The notes below the pieces were generated by a model. It saw nothing but the letters and a program-made list of their open reading frames with translations. It was not told the DNA's origin and did not search any database. Of a stretch of 64,000 nt of DNA, positions 17,012-29,024 are shown in pieces (position 1 is the first letter of the stretch; the number at the start of each line of letters is the position of its first letter). Where the stretch lies: positions 124,001 to 188,000 of the forward strand of contig JANFAH010000035.1 in the NCBI GenBank assembly GCA_024663395.1, written 5' to 3'. The DNA is from Pisolithus tinctorius. Taxonomy: Eukaryota > Basidiomycota > Agaricomycetes > Boletales > Pisolithaceae. Position numbers and translations under genes: made by a program.

Positions 17012-18259
17012 ATGTCAGACGCAACGAATGCACTGACATCGACCGTCCAAGACACCCTTGAGCAAGGCTTCCAGCCTGGTAAATCCACCCTCCTCAATTT
17101 TGATGACCCCACCAGCACAGAACGTGTTCGCCTTGATGCATTCATAACTTCCATCTCTAAAGGCACCAAAATCTTCCTCAGCTCGTATCTCCGTGAAACG
17201 GGTCTCATATGGACTGAATCCAATCTCTTCGTCGCACCTATGCTCCTGAGATTCTTCTTCAAGTTTTTGAAACGTACGGGCGTATTTTGGGATTCGGAAG
17301 AGAGGGTGGGACAGGAGGTGAAGAATGCAATTACAATCGCAGAGAAGGCGGTAGTGGAGTTGCCGATCACAGCAAGGCTTGGGAGAGCAGTTCCGGGTAA
17401 GGTGGAGAGTGGATTTGTGGGACTTTGGGGCAGGAAGTGCACTGGAGTGAGTATGACTGTGACATCGGAGGCGGGTGACTCGCCATTGCCAGAAACCGAT
17501 GAAACAATCAGAGTGGACTCTGTGGACACCACCACCAAAGATGATGACTCATGGATGGACCCCCCCTCTCCGACGCTCTTCCAGATCCTAGGACCAACAG
17601 CACTCCCTCTTGCATATATCACCACTATTATCGAGACAGGAACGAGGAGGATCCGAGAGGTGGTGATGCCTGGTTCGCAGTCATTGGAGCCTGTGGAGTC
17701 GGCATTGGCAGCAGTGCAGAAGGAAGGAGAAAATGCGGCAAGGTACGGTCTGGAGGAAGCCCTTGAGACCGGGTTTGCGATGATCATTCTGGAACCTTGG
17801 GTATCCTCGGAGGACGAGGTAGAGGATACATCTGAGATCGGGAGGCCGACTGTGGGGTGCACAGTTTGTGATGTGCATTCATCCATTGGGATGGAGTCTG
17901 GGGATGGGGCCAGAGTGACCTCAAAAGGGACAAAACTGCCTCTGGCCCAATGTCACCATATCCATGCACATGATCCATACACTGACATGATAAATGTCCT
18001 TGTTGATTTGGAAAATGTGGGATTGTTCAAGGAGGGGATGGGGATTTATGGAACATGGGTGCAGTTGAGGAGAATAGAAAAAATGAATTCAGATGGCATA
18101 GTTATGGGAGAGGGTGGGAACAGAAGAGATTTGGGGTATTGGTACATTGAAGACTTGACAGCTGTCTTCCCAAGCTTTCACACTGAAGGTGATGGTGTAC
18201 TTGGGGGGTATCAGGAGGGAGAATTTGGTGGTGAAGATGGTGGAGATGACTTGTACTGA
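17012..18259 (+). CDS. Conserved fungal protein of unknown function, with CpG-free 3' third
   Basis: A single long frame (open from 16883) whose first good ATG lies two bases after the stop of the preceding frame. The product of about 415 residues begins MSDATNALTSTVQDTLEQGF. It has a mixed alpha/beta central part with LSSYLRETGLIWTESNLFV and RLGRAVPGKVESGF, an acidic linker, and a C-terminal block GLFKEGMGIYGTWVQL then WYIEDLTAVFPSFHTE. The C-terminal block resembles uncharacterised basidiomycete proteins I have seen, but I cannot name the family. No membrane segment is visible. The reading frame stays intact although from about 17850 the DNA contains no CpG at all, unlike its 5' part (see findings). 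Confidence 0.6.
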   Translation: MSDATNALTSTVQDTLEQGFQPGKSTLLNFDDPTSTERVRLDAFITSISKGTKIFLSSYLRETGLIWTESNLFVAPMLLRFFFKFLKRTGVFWDSEERVGQEVKNAITIAEKAVVELPITARLGRAVPGKVESGFVGLWGRKCTGVSMTVTSEAGDSPLPETDETIRVDSVDTTTKDDDSWMDPPSPTLFQILGPTALPLAYITTIIETGTRRIREVVMPGSQSLEPVESALAAVQKEGENAARYGLEEALETGFAMIILEPWVSSEDEVEDTSEIGRPTVGCTVCDVHSSIGMESGDGARVTSKGTKLPLAQCHHIHAHDPYTDMINVLVDLENVGLFKEGMGIYGTWVQLRRIEKMNSDGIVMGEGGNRRDLGYWYIEDLTAVFPSFHTEGDGVLGGYQEGEFGGEDGGDDLY

Positions 18260-20156
18260 TGTAGACAGTATGGAAAGCCAGACTGCTGCATTCTTTGTAC
18301 ACTAGTGGTGTTCACAATCATGTGATTTATCCACTGTTTCCTGGCCATGAGAAACACGAACCTTCCAGATCAAGGTCATTAAATGGATTATGATGTCAAG
18401 CCAACCTAATCTCATGCCTCACATGTCATCATCACCATGTCTCATCTTAAATGCATTCTTCTGATAGCCAAGGCCAAACTGAGGATCACCTAGTACTAGG
18501 GGCAGATGTTTGCCAAGGAGCTGATGCATACTCAGCATAGGGCAGTCCCAGTGGGGAATACCTCCACTGAATCCCTGTGCTATTAGCTACATATCTCGCA
18601 CCTTCATTTTCGCGACCCTCTCGTTTGGCCAATTGAGGCCTAGAGCACATGCCTTCTCACACTCTCTCCTGACCTATATCCATACTAGCCTTCAAAACAG
18701 CACATCAATTTATCAGTCATGCTACTCCAAGAACACTTCTCAGGCCAGTGAACTGCAAGGCACTGGTGACTCTGCCAATCATCAGCCCAATGAAAATGAT
18801 AGCAAGTCGACTCACTTGAGTCACATCATTCAAAGCTGGTCCTCCAGGTGCAAACTCCAGATGGCAAGTCGTTAGCACACACCGCTATGATGGACTCGTG
18901 TGCCATTGTGGTGACATCTGGTTTGCATTGGTACCCCTGAGCAGTGAAGCACGGGGAGAACTTGGAGCAATGTCAGAATGAGTATGTGCATTCCCATAAA
19001 CAGCCAACTGTGCCCATCTAACCTGCAATTTTGTTCTAGTGTTGTATGCTGACAAGGATTACTGGCCTGGCTCTAAATAACTAGTTGATCCGACGCAGAG
19101 TTCCGCAGGTGACATTGGAATTTGGATAGACAGAGGCAATACATACTGTATGCTCGTGTGACAATACCATGCTGGGGAATGGACCACGATGGCCGTCGAG
19201 GGGCTGCGGGGTTGGGAAAATGCGGAGAGACACCCCATGACGTTTCACCGAGGAACGACGGTAGCTGACAAGACAAAGCAAAGTCCATGGGGGATTCACC
19301 TCGAGAGGACTCTGTGAACGGCTTGTCCGGTGGTCTCTGTGCGTTGAATACCAGGTAAATTCTTTCCTAAACTTACCGTTGAGACAAGGTGCTCAGTGAT
19401 GTAAAACCTGCAGTTGATGGGTGTCTCTGATGGCCGCGAGCCCCGAGAGCTACACCTGATCCTGGATGCTGACCTCCAAAAGAACGGAATTTCGCATCGA
19501 CCGAAGAGCAGCGCTCTCCCGGCAATGACATTAATTCGAATATACTATAATGGTTCGAGATCTTCAGGCAAGAGATTCTGAAATACAACGTCCGAAAAGC
19601 AGTCCTGTGTCTTGCATGTAATCCCGAGACGTACGTGGTGACCAACATTATGGACTGTCGGATGAAACATTGTAGACGCGAATGTCAAGACCTGGCAAAC
19701 CGAGGAGTCTACTGCTGACCTTTCTCGTGAGGGAGGGATGCGTGCGGCCGGCTGTCGGGATTGAACCATTACTTTGTGCTGAACCAGGTAGCGGCGGCGG
19801 TTCTGAGCTGATGCATAATAGAAAGCCATGCCCTGGAACGTCAGGCATGATTATGCATTTTCGGTGTCCTACGTCTTTCCTGAACCCTCGGGACCGGTCA
19901 AGTTGTTGGAGTAGCCTGAAGACGTTCTTTCAGCTCGGCCCTGGCAGCCTGGCTGTAATGTGACCCTTACGGATGAGTAGATACTCGTAGATACTCTATG
20001 CAAATAATACTTACGGAGTTGTTGGGATGGTGCTCGAGGACGACGCGGCACAAGCACGGGACTGGCTTTCTGATAAGCTGAGTTTCTAATAATCCCAGCT
20101 CAAAGCCTAAAGGTCAGACTCGCTCGCTCCTTCACCAAGATACTCCTCGGCCAACG
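18260..20156. other. Intergenic, CpG-poor left part, no gene recognised
   Basis: From the stop at 18259 to about 19080 CpG dinucleotides are scarce, as in the transposon block further right, suggesting a decayed repeat with no readable coding content. From about 19080 CpG frequency is normal again and only short frames occur, up to the ATG of the dehydratase gene. Confidence 0.45.
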
Positions 20157-21230
20157 ATGTCCAGCGCCCCCCAAATCAACGATCCTGATGCACTCGTCCT
20201 CTCTCCCGATCCTTCACACGTAAGTACAAAGTAAACTCGGAGATAAGATACTTAGTACCGTGATTGTAATATCGACTAGCCTGCAAACCTCATCCCCGAG
20301 CTATGCGCTGCATTTTATAAACTAGGATGGGTCACTGGAACGGGTGGCGGAATCTGCATCCGCACGGGGTACCGTATATTACCTGCTGTCGAGCCCCATA
20401 CTCATGGATTATCACAGTGACAAAGTCTACATTGCTCCCTCAGGTGTTCAAAAAGAACGCATCGAACCATCTCACATGTTCGTCCTTCCTTACCCGCAAC
20501 CCACAACGGACCGCATCTTCCTCCGCCGTCCAGCGCTCAATCTCAAAGAATCTGCCTGTACCCCCCTCTTTTGGAATGCTTTCGAGCAACGAAACGCAGG
20601 CAGTTGCATCCATACCCATTCCCAGAATGCGGTCATGGCGACGTTGCTGTGGCCTGGTGGTATGTTCGAGATTTCACACCAGGTGTGTATCCACACACAT
20701 GTATCTGATTGCCAATTCTCGCTCACTGCGGAGTGTATTGGGCGAATAGGAGGTACGTAAAAAATCACTAATAATATGGCTGTGTGATATATATGCATCT
20801 CTACAGATGATCAAAGGCGTCCGCAGAGGTGGCAACGGACTTGCATTATCCTACCTCGATACTCTTAGAGTTCCCATCATCGAGAATACCCCAAACGAGG
20901 AGGATCTCAAGGACAGCATGGCAGAAGCGATGGAGAGACATCCTGAAGCGGCAGCCATCCTTGTGAGAAGGCACGGTATCTACGTATGGGGTACGTCCAG
21001 CTATCCCTCTGCCGTTCTGTGGATCTAATGCTGTGGATAAAAACGGTACTTATGAATACGCCCTTCAGGTGATGATTGGCAAAAGGCCAAAACTCAGACC
21101 GAGGTTCGGTGCCCTTTCTTGATGTGACTGTATCTGATACGTGTTTGACACGTTTCTATAGTGCCTTGACTACCTATTCGAAATCGGTGTCAGAATGAAG
21201 TTGGCTGGTTTGCCCACCGTGTTGAATTAA
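20157..21230 (+). CDS. Methylthioribulose-1-phosphate dehydratase (methionine salvage)
   Basis: The enzyme dehydrates 5-methylthioribulose-1-phosphate in the cytosolic methionine salvage pathway (MtnB; Mde1 in yeast). Six exons fit in phase: 20157-20219, 20280-20368, 20418-20682, 20807-20990, 21069-21103 and 21162-21230, giving 234 residues. The class II aldolase/adducin fold is shown by [29 protein letters not shown] and the zinc-binding pair in [17 protein letters not shown]. The third zinc His is in [15 protein letters not shown]. The Glu of [14 protein letters not shown] lies where the family has its catalytic region. Length equals typical fungal enzymes, and all splice sites are GT...AG with introns of 49-124 bp. 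Start and stop are both well supported. Confidence 0.93.
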
Positions 21231-22206
21231 ACTGTCCACGCATTAGACCTTTTTTCACTTGCTGTACATTCAATCAAGACTTGATTTCCGGAGAATTCAT
21301 GTCTTCAATGCTGTAAACATTGCAACCCACGTTGGTAAGCACAAGGCTGTACCAGTTTCTCCTGTGATCGGAAACAGGGAGATAAACGATCTTCCACTAT
21401 GTGCGATCACAATACGTGTCGCTCGTATAATACTCTTCACGCAACCTTTCGCCAATCTGTGGCGGCCCTGTTCCGCCGATGCATACCTACGTGTGTACTA
21501 TTAACCGGTCCCCCGTGTGATCAAACCGGTGAGCGGACGGTAACAATCGTAGCTGCGGGCCGGGGTCACCGGCCACCCTTCGCTCTCTGCAGGGTTGCGG
21601 GGGCATCTCAGAAGTGCTAGTCCTGATAGAACCCTCGTTGTCAGCGCAGCACATCCCCTCGCGCAGGTTTATTTCTTACCACCGATGCTCCAAATTCAGG
21701 CTCCCTCAGCACGCAACACTCATCATACTTCTGCCCAATCCACCGCCCTAGCCTCATCTCCAACAATACGCGCCCAAACCCGCACACCTACTATACATCT
21801 CCGTAGTTGGGAGAACCGACTCGACAAACTATATAGCAATTTCGAGACATCCAACTCGTCATTGCATGCACCGGCGAAGGAAAACTTGGAAGCGACTAGA
21901 CTTTTCGTCGAAGGAAAGTGATCTGAAAGCTGGATGTCTAATTCTTCGAGGAAGGGCGGAAGAACGATATGTCCGAGGGCCATCCAGACCAGCACGGTCT
22001 AGAGTGTTACCAAACCCACCCGTCATAACACAGGAGGTAGAACAAGAAGCGCCCATGGGGGTCAGGAATTAGCTAGTTAGACTAGAGTAAGGTGCGCAGG
22101 TGCTGACCTCTACTGACGGATACTTCTCGGTTGGGAGCCCCGTCAAACGGTCCACCGGTATACCGGCATGTTCTGCGACACGCAAAACACCTTCTAGGTC
22201 AGAAGC
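21231..22206. other. Spacer between dehydratase and F-box genes
   Basis: Convergent interval of about 975 bp. Minus-strand sequence between 22205 and 22080 reads as LEGVLRVAEHAGIPVDRL and could be a downstream exon of the F-box gene, but I cannot confirm splicing. Other frames appear random. Confidence 0.3.
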
Positions 22207-23445
22207 CTATTCACAGAAATTAGCATCGGCAGACACGTGGAGATGATCGTAGATACGAACCGATATGGATGTAGCAGACTGGGAAGCTAATTCAGACGCC
22301 TCTTCAGGCTGCATGTTTGTACCCCCGGCATCGCTGGTTAGACGTAGTTCCAACGTCCTGAGCTCTCGCACGTAGCTTGTAACGAGCCGTAACAAAGCAA
22401 GATCGGGGCACACTTCACATAATCTGAGTGTCCGAACCTGTGATGCGGCGGGCAACGTCATTTCGAGTGCAGCGACAACAGATTTTGTCTCCATAGGTGT
22501 AAAACTACCACTTCGATCGTCAACGCATAGGGCGTCGAGTCGTGCAGAGGTGACGTTTCGATCCGTAATGAACGCGTGTGCAAGGTGCAGAGGACCCTCG
22601 TATACTCTCAGGTTGGGGACCGTGGTCGGTGAGAAAGTGCCGTCGGGATAGTCGAGCGTCGAATCAGGGGCGAGGAAAAGTGAGTCCAGCCGTGGACACT
22701 GACGCAGGAAACCCAGGAACTGAACCGACTGATGACGTTTGACGCGTATTGTCAGGCGCGTGAGGAACGACATCAGCACGGTTCCCCATGCAGCAAATAG
22801 GGCAGACGTCCATCGGTCATCTGCAATGACTGCCCATTCCAAATGTTCGGGAGCAACCAAACATAGTGCGTCCCTTGTCACTTTCGCGTCTTGGTAATCC
22901 CAAGCACTTACTACCACGAAATTGCGCAGGGGCAACTGAACAGGGACGGTAGAGGTTATCTCGCAGTCGCTAAGTTCCAACGTACACAGGAAGGAAAGAT
23001 TCTGTAGAGACATAGCCATCCTGCCGTCGATGGTGACTGCATTTAAATTAAGGGCGCGGAGGGCAGTGAACATACCAAGTGCTTGACGGAATAGCGCGAG
23101 GTAAGAGCTATACGTCGCACTGATGCGTGGACTGCGCAGACAAGTGCGATATCCGCGTTCGATGCCCCTAAAGTTGAGTCGACGCACAGTGCGGTGGATA
23201 TCGGATGCAGAGTCGTCGGTGATGAAAGAACGTAGGACTCTGAGTGCATCTTCTAATTCGACCGGAGGCCCCCACTGGAAATCTGGATTGGGGACCGACC
23301 AAGAGAGCGTCTCAAACAACGGGTTGAAGCAGATTCGAGCGAAGAATCTACAGACGAGACGGAGCTGTTGTAGATCCCTTTTGGATACGTAAGACAGACA
23401 TTCCCACCACATCTCGAGAGGGGGGGAAAGGTATGCGACTGGCAT
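22207..23445 (-). CDS. F-box-like protein with leucine-rich C-terminus
   Basis: A single open frame. I prefer the Met at 23445 (MPVAYLSPPLEMWWECLSYV), 20 codons inside the longest frame, because the F-box begins there. Residues about 5-50 match the fungal F-box pattern PLEMWWECLSYVSKRDLQQL followed by RLVCRFFARICFNPLF. The rest (about 360 residues) shows leucine-rich spacing (LRALNLNAVTI, LCTLELSDCEI, VRTLRLCEVCPDL, LRTLELRLTSD). Such proteins recruit substrates to SCF ubiquitin ligases through Skp1, and basidiomycetes carry many lineage-specific members. No intron is needed. The substrate cannot be inferred. Confidence 0.75.
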   Translation of the reverse strand: MPVAYLSPPLEMWWECLSYVSKRDLQQLRLVCRFFARICFNPLFETLSWSVPNPDFQWGPPVELEDALRVLRSFITDDSASDIHRTVRRLNFRGIERGYRTCLRSPRISATYSSYLALFRQALGMFTALRALNLNAVTIDGRMAMSLQNLSFLCTLELSDCEITSTVPVQLPLRNFVVVSAWDYQDAKVTRDALCLVAPEHLEWAVIADDRWTSALFAAWGTVLMSFLTRLTIRVKRHQSVQFLGFLRQCPRLDSLFLAPDSTLDYPDGTFSPTTVPNLRVYEGPLHLAHAFITDRNVTSARLDALCVDDRSGSFTPMETKSVVAALEMTLPAASQVRTLRLCEVCPDLALLRLVTSYVRELRTLELRLTSDAGGTNMQPEEASELASQSATSISVRIYDHLHVSADANFCE

Positions 23446-25030
23446 TGAAATAGTGGATGAAACCAAAGTGCAAGTAGCGGGCGGGTCTCTGGAGGTGTGG
23501 GGCACGTGTTACCCTCAGATGTGACTGCGGGGTGAATCTGGGGATCGCAAAAAGACGGTCGTAAATGTCAGCCCTTTATCCAGCGGAACGAGGGAAAAGA
23601 AGATGGAGACAATAGGTAATATACAGGGGGGACAAGTGGGGTTGGCCGCCCATCCAGGGCATCACTGATATCAAAGAAGGGAAGACTCGAGCTCAAGGAC
23701 CGGCCAATATTGATGTGACAAAGATCATGGGGTCTTCTGCGCCAGTACTTGGGACAACGGGGGTATTGACTTAGTAATGTCACGATTACATAATAGATGA
23801 TACGTATAACTGTCTTCGGCATACGCCGGAGACCATAATTCCCCTGTGGCGCAAGGTTCCAATGCGTCGCAGCCCCTCCCTATTAGTTTCCTCGCATGGT
23901 GCGTCCTGTGTGCTAAGAAGCATCTGCGCGAACTCCCGAGTCCAGCATCCCGTATTTGTGACAATCGCCGCCAAGGGTACTGGTTGGCCGCGGCCCTCGT
24001 CGGCGTTGCATGTTACATACGTGGTTGGAACCTATCAAAGCCCCACTATTGCCACAAGAACCTGTGGTTGTTTGTACTTAGGACAGAGACGACTTGCTGG
24101 AGCGCGGTGGTAGCGGATTTTCAGTGGCTGGTTGCTCAAGACAATTCAGAAGAGGTAGAACAGTATTTACATACTATCATATGCACCCCTGCAACATATC
24201 TGATGATTTGCATTGGGTGCGGTTAATCGGTTAAAGCTGTAATATGTCGAAAACGAGTGAGTGGATGCCACTTGTACGTAACAGAGAATGACGTGCGCTG
24301 GTGAGAAATGGGACAGCACATGAAACACTCAGCTGTTGTCTCAGTTGCGGCCGCCAGCTGGAGGGGAAATACATTCGTAATGGGGGATGCCTTGCGACCT
24401 GCATCTTGTAGATTGACATCAGTTTTAGTGGAGTCGCCCATGCATCGTCGTGGCTGCTCGTAAGAGGACAAAAAATGACTTTGTTATTTTTCTCGGAAAT
24501 ATTGCTTCGTTCGCAACCACCACTAAGTCCCCAAGCTCGTTCGCTAGGAACCTGTTGTCATAGAATTCACCAGAAAGCCTTGCATAGTCGTAAGCTATTT
24601 CATTTTCTGAGATACTGCGCATGCCGCACCGGAGTGAATCACCGCCCAGGGTAGCCACGGGCTCCAGTTGGTGTTAAATTTTGCCTAGCAGAAGTTGCCG
24701 TTTTGACGAAACGACTGATGTCGATCTACGACAATTGCAAGCAGTCGCGCACGTTGGTACACAAAAGCGATCGATGTGCCATTTCAGTAGGGCTGCGCAT
24801 GATCCTCGACCGGCGGTTGTGTTGAACTCGCTCGTAAAGAATCACTGTGGCGGGGGGGCTGAACACAGGGGTCACTAAGCCCCATTTAGACATGCCAACA
24901 AAGAGTCGTACGATTACGGGACCAATATTAATGGTGGAAACGTTGGAAGCATCACCGCGAACTCCACACCTCTTCTTCACCAACAACGGCAGACGACTAG
25001 CGACTACAAACAGGCTATTAAGGCTTGAGA
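23446..25030. other. Divergent intergenic region, no gene recognised
   Basis: About 1.6 kb between the F-box gene (-) and the GH5 gene (+). It contains only short frames in all directions, none with a recognisable domain, and should hold both promoters. Confidence 0.35.
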
Positions 25031-27976
25031 ATGCCCCAAGTACCATTGACATGCACACAGACGGGCCAACCCGTGCCAGACTACCTCGTTCACACCCTCG
25101 ACGGTAACTTCGTCGACGGCTCAGGCAGAACGCTCCTTCTTCGAGGTGTAAACCTGTCAGGATCGTCGAAAGCACCCGTCGGCCACCCTTCGTATGCACT
25201 GAAAGACTTTTGGGAGGCGGGCGAAGCTGGCAGCGAAAGTTTTGTCGGTCAACCCCTCAATCTCGACGACGGTTCAGCGGACGAGCACCTCAGACGACTC
25301 AGAGGATGGGGATTTAACATGCTCAGATACCCAATTACTTGGGAGGCACTCGAACACGAGGGACCGTGAGCAAACGCTTCTCTCTCTCTTCCTCGTGACG
25401 ATGCCACTAACACCACCACCCACAGTGGAAAGTATGACTATGAATTTATGGACTATACCGTTCGAGTACTGCGAAAGTGCAAGGAGTACGGGTTCAAAGT
25501 TTATGTGGACCCTCACCAAGACGCGGTACGTTTGTGATTTTCGCTCTCCTCTCCCACACGGCACCGACGTTCCCCCACTTAGTGGTCACGCTTCTCAGGA
25601 GGGTCTGGTGCACCATATTGGACACTCCCAGCGTGTGGTATAAACCCTCGCGCATTTACAGCGACCCAAGCAGCCATCCTACATTGCGAATACCCATCAC
25701 CTCTACCAGATTTACGCGACCCCGCATCTCTCCCCCCCATGATCTGGTCGACAAACTACGGCAGGCTAGCTTCACAAACCCTCTTCGCTCTTTTCTTCGG
25801 CGGCCGGACTTTTGCACCCAAATGTATTATCGATGGCGTCAACATTCAGGACTACCTCCAGTCCCACTTTACACGCGCATTCGCTATCCTTGCTGAGCGC
25901 ATACGCGACGCAGGTGGGCTGCTAGATGAGGTCGTCATCGGATGGGACGGCATGAACGAACCTGCCGAAGGTTTCATCGCCTACCCTGACCTAAACGTAT
26001 ACCCTACGGTCCAAGGCTCCACACTCAAGAAGGGAAGCGTACCTACTCCAGCTCAATCGTTCCGCCTTGGTATGGGTCAGGCGCAAACAGTTGACAATTA
26101 TACTTTTGGCGCATTTGGCCCCAGACGCGATGGTACTGTCACCATCGACCCTAACGGTGTTAGTATATGGGCAGACCCCGCGGACGAACCGGGAGGCGTA
26201 CACCCGCAGTGGAAGTGGCATCGGGACCCCCAGTGGAGGCTTGGTATTTGTGTGTGGGCGTTACACGGCGTATGGGATGTTGAGACCGGTTATATTCTCC
26301 AGCCCGATTACTTCTGCCATCTCCCCTTGTCTAGCTTGGCCACTTCCTGTTCTGCAGAGCCACAACCGCGTGTCGAAGTCGATTTCCTTCAAGATTTCTT
26401 CCTTCCACAAATCACTTCTTACTTCTCTGCCATCCGCGCTGCACATCCAAATGCAATCGCGTTTGTGCAAGCCCCCGTATTCGCTGTTCCACCGGAAGTC
26501 CCCGAAACGCTTCTCCAGGGGCGTGCATGCGCTGCCCCTCATTACTACGACGGCCTGACCCTTCTCTCTCGTCACTGGAGTTGGTATAACGCCGACGCTC
26601 TGGGAATGATCCGTGGAAAATACTCTAATCCTATCTTCGCAGTGCGGGTCGGCGAAAAGGCGATACGGGCTTGTATCAGGAACCAGCTTGGCGTGCTCAA
26701 AGAGGACGCCGTGCAGTTGGGCACGCCTCCTCTTTCGGCGGTTTCTCCGTCGGCGCCGCGTTCGCCTTCGCCCGCGGTGCGAACGCGATATCCAACCATC
26801 ATCGGCGAGATCGGCACGCCATTCGATATGGACGGTAAAGCATCGTATGAACCCTCAAATCCTAGATACGGCGACTACCGCCCTCAAGAACGCGCGCTGG
26901 ACGCGAGCCTATCCGCTGCCGACGGTGCGAATGCGCTCAATTACACTGTGTGGACCTACTGCACGGATAGCACGCATCAGTGGGGTGACGGATGGAATAT
27001 GGAAGATTTGAGTCTGTGGTCCAGTGATGACCTGAAACGTCGCATCAAGTCTACGACCAGCATGGGCATGACCATGAATGGAGGGGTGGGTCTGATGATC
27101 CCTGCTCACGTATCGAGCGCGACTCTCGCCACGCTACGTTCCCCATTGCTGCCTTACACATCGGTTTCTGAACCGGCACACGTGCGTCTTGCGTTCTTGA
27201 GGGATGGTGCACGTGCAGTGAGGGCCTTCTGTAGGCCATGGCCCATCAGCACTGTCGGGGTACCAGCCAATATCGAGTTTGATATTGGTAAAGCGACGGT
27301 AAAGATCGTGGTGAGTGTTAGAGCGGTGGATATGCCGCGTGTATATGAGCAGTTGGGTGATGGCGCGGAAGACGAGGACATAGGAGGTGCCGAGGAGGAT
27401 AGCAAGAAAATGAAGGGTAGCGGGACGACCCCCGTTTATTCCCTAGAGAGCGAAAAGACATTTGAAGAGAAGCCGAGTCCACTCCCGACTGAGATTTTCC
27501 TCCCACTCGTCCATTTCGCCTCGGAGACCTGCGTGTCACGCTCACTTGTGCTCCGGGAACAGACCTTACCCGATGGAGATGTCGATCCTGATATGCATGG
27601 GATTGGATGTGTGACGACGGGGACAACAACGCCCAACGCGTATACGGCATCTACGGCGACCCTCCCATTGTCCCCGTCGTCATCGGATCTGGTGTCTCCC
27701 TCCGAGATACGTATTGTGAACGAGGCGTATGATGTGACTGTGAAGATGTCCGAAGGCCGTGTCGAGCTGTGTGAACGCACGCAGATGCTACGCTGGTTCC
27801 ACGCCGTTCCAACGACACCGGGGGCACAGAAAGAGGTGTGGATAGAAGTGAGGAGGACGGATGGTGCGATCAAGTACCCTCAGGGCGCAGGTGCATGTTC
27901 GAGGTTGGTCGGATGGATGGAGGGACTTTGTGGTGGTGATCTGAACCCGTGTCCCGAATCGTGCATTGTCATGTAG
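25031..27976 (+). CDS. GH5 beta-glucosidase of the Egh1/EGCrP2 type (steryl-glucoside / glucosylceramide hydrolase)
   Basis: Intracellular GH5 enzymes of this group remove glucose from ergosteryl-beta-glucoside and glucosylceramide (Egh1 in yeast, EGCrP1/2 in Cryptococcus). Exons 25031-25365, 25426-25525 and 25583-27976 join in phase to 942 residues. Landmarks in order are [20 protein letters not shown] near the N-terminus, [16 protein letters not shown], then [20 protein letters not shown] created exactly by splicing at 25525/25583. The acid/base Glu is in [14 protein letters not shown] and the nucleophile Glu in [14 protein letters not shown]. The last 330 residues form the beta-rich C-terminal domain of the family, with a variable acidic insert at about 27355-27420. 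There is no signal peptide, consistent with a cytosolic or vacuolar role. Together with the GLTP gene this makes two glycolipid-handling genes in one window; linkage by function is not implied. Confidence 0.9.
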
Positions 27977-28168
27977 GGATCCTACAGGTGATGACGCATG
28001 CGTGCATGGTCGGTGAGGGGAGGAGTGCGCTATTGTATTATGCTAATGTCTTTGGGACGGACGGTTCAAACAGATTCCCCTGTAGCATTAGAGCTGGGTT
28101 CATGGATATAATAGTGTACCGTCTAGATAGATGAATGATAACCATGGTATGAACCTACGATATTGGTA
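27977..28168. other. Short convergent spacer
   Basis: About 190 bp separating the stop codons of the GH5 gene (+) and the OPA3-like gene (-); the 3' UTRs must be short or overlap. No feature seen. Confidence 0.4.
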
Positions 28169-29024
28169 TCACGAGGGACCCGCCCCTGGCGACGAGGCAG
28201 AGTTCACATCTGAAGAGGAAAACGGTGCTGACCCGACAGCGGGCACGTTCGTGCTTTCCGATCGGGCGGGCTGCGGAGTGAGGTTGACTCTCGGTACCTT
28301 GAATGGTGTGTCCTCAAACTCAACCCAACCACCCCTCAGCCCAATCTCGACGACGCGTTCCATGATCCTCTGCAGCTCGTCGTTCCGTTCCCGTTCCCCC
28401 TCGAGCTCCTTCTGGGACTGCCTGAGCTGTTCCACTGCGTCGCGTAACGAAGAGACGGAGGTGGCGAGTTCGTCGAGCCGGTCGTCCACGTCGTCTCGTC
28501 GTCTGGATTGTGCTCGAGAAGTGCGGAATGATTCTCCAACGATGAGTGCTGCGGCTACGGCGAAGAGGAAACCTTCTGCAAGTGCGTTTGCACCGGTTTC
28601 GATTGCGCTGGACGTACAGAGTTGCACGAGCAATATGAGATGGCCATGTCCGTAAACAAGTCAAGGTAAAAACAAGGGAGACGAACCGGGCTTCGGATAG
28701 TGGGCGAACATGTGCTCGTGCAGGTTCACCGAGGATGTTCGTACGGAGGGACACTTCAGCAGTATGCATTCCCTGTGCCAACGAAACACACAGGTTCCGA
28801 AATGCCGGATGTCTGGACACGTAGGTGATGACATGACGGTAGATGATTAGACTACGACTAGTAGGATAAACGAGTTTGTTACTCACTGTTTCGCCTGGTT
28901 TTTGAGCTGCGAGGATATAGGTTTCGCGATCGTCTGCGTGGGGGGACTGGTGTGTACTGGTTAACTCTTTGTCGAGTTCAGAACTTACCCGAATGGCCAG
29001 CGTTGCAAGCTTCACGGTCGCCAT
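28169..29024 (-). CDS. OPA3-like mitochondrial protein
   Basis: OPA3 family proteins are small mitochondrial membrane-associated proteins; human OPA3 is mutated in optic atrophy. Starting from the ATG at 29024 the first exon encodes MATVKLATLAIR. Later exons carry FRNLCVSLAQGMHTAEVSLR, then TNILGEPARAHVRPLSEAR, the most conserved block of the family. After an intron follows ETGANALAEGFLFAVAAAL, a hydrophobic segment. A coiled coil (DRLDELATSVSSLRDAVEQL) and a polar tail end at 28169. The tail of about 60 residues after the coil is longer than in animal OPA3. Intron borders are inferred from frame and motif continuity. Confidence 0.88.

Noticed and set aside
17002..17886. 294-codon minus-strand frame
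   Set aside because: Opposite to a longer plus-strand frame with better protein character; Ser/Thr/Val-rich composition typical of an antisense shadow.
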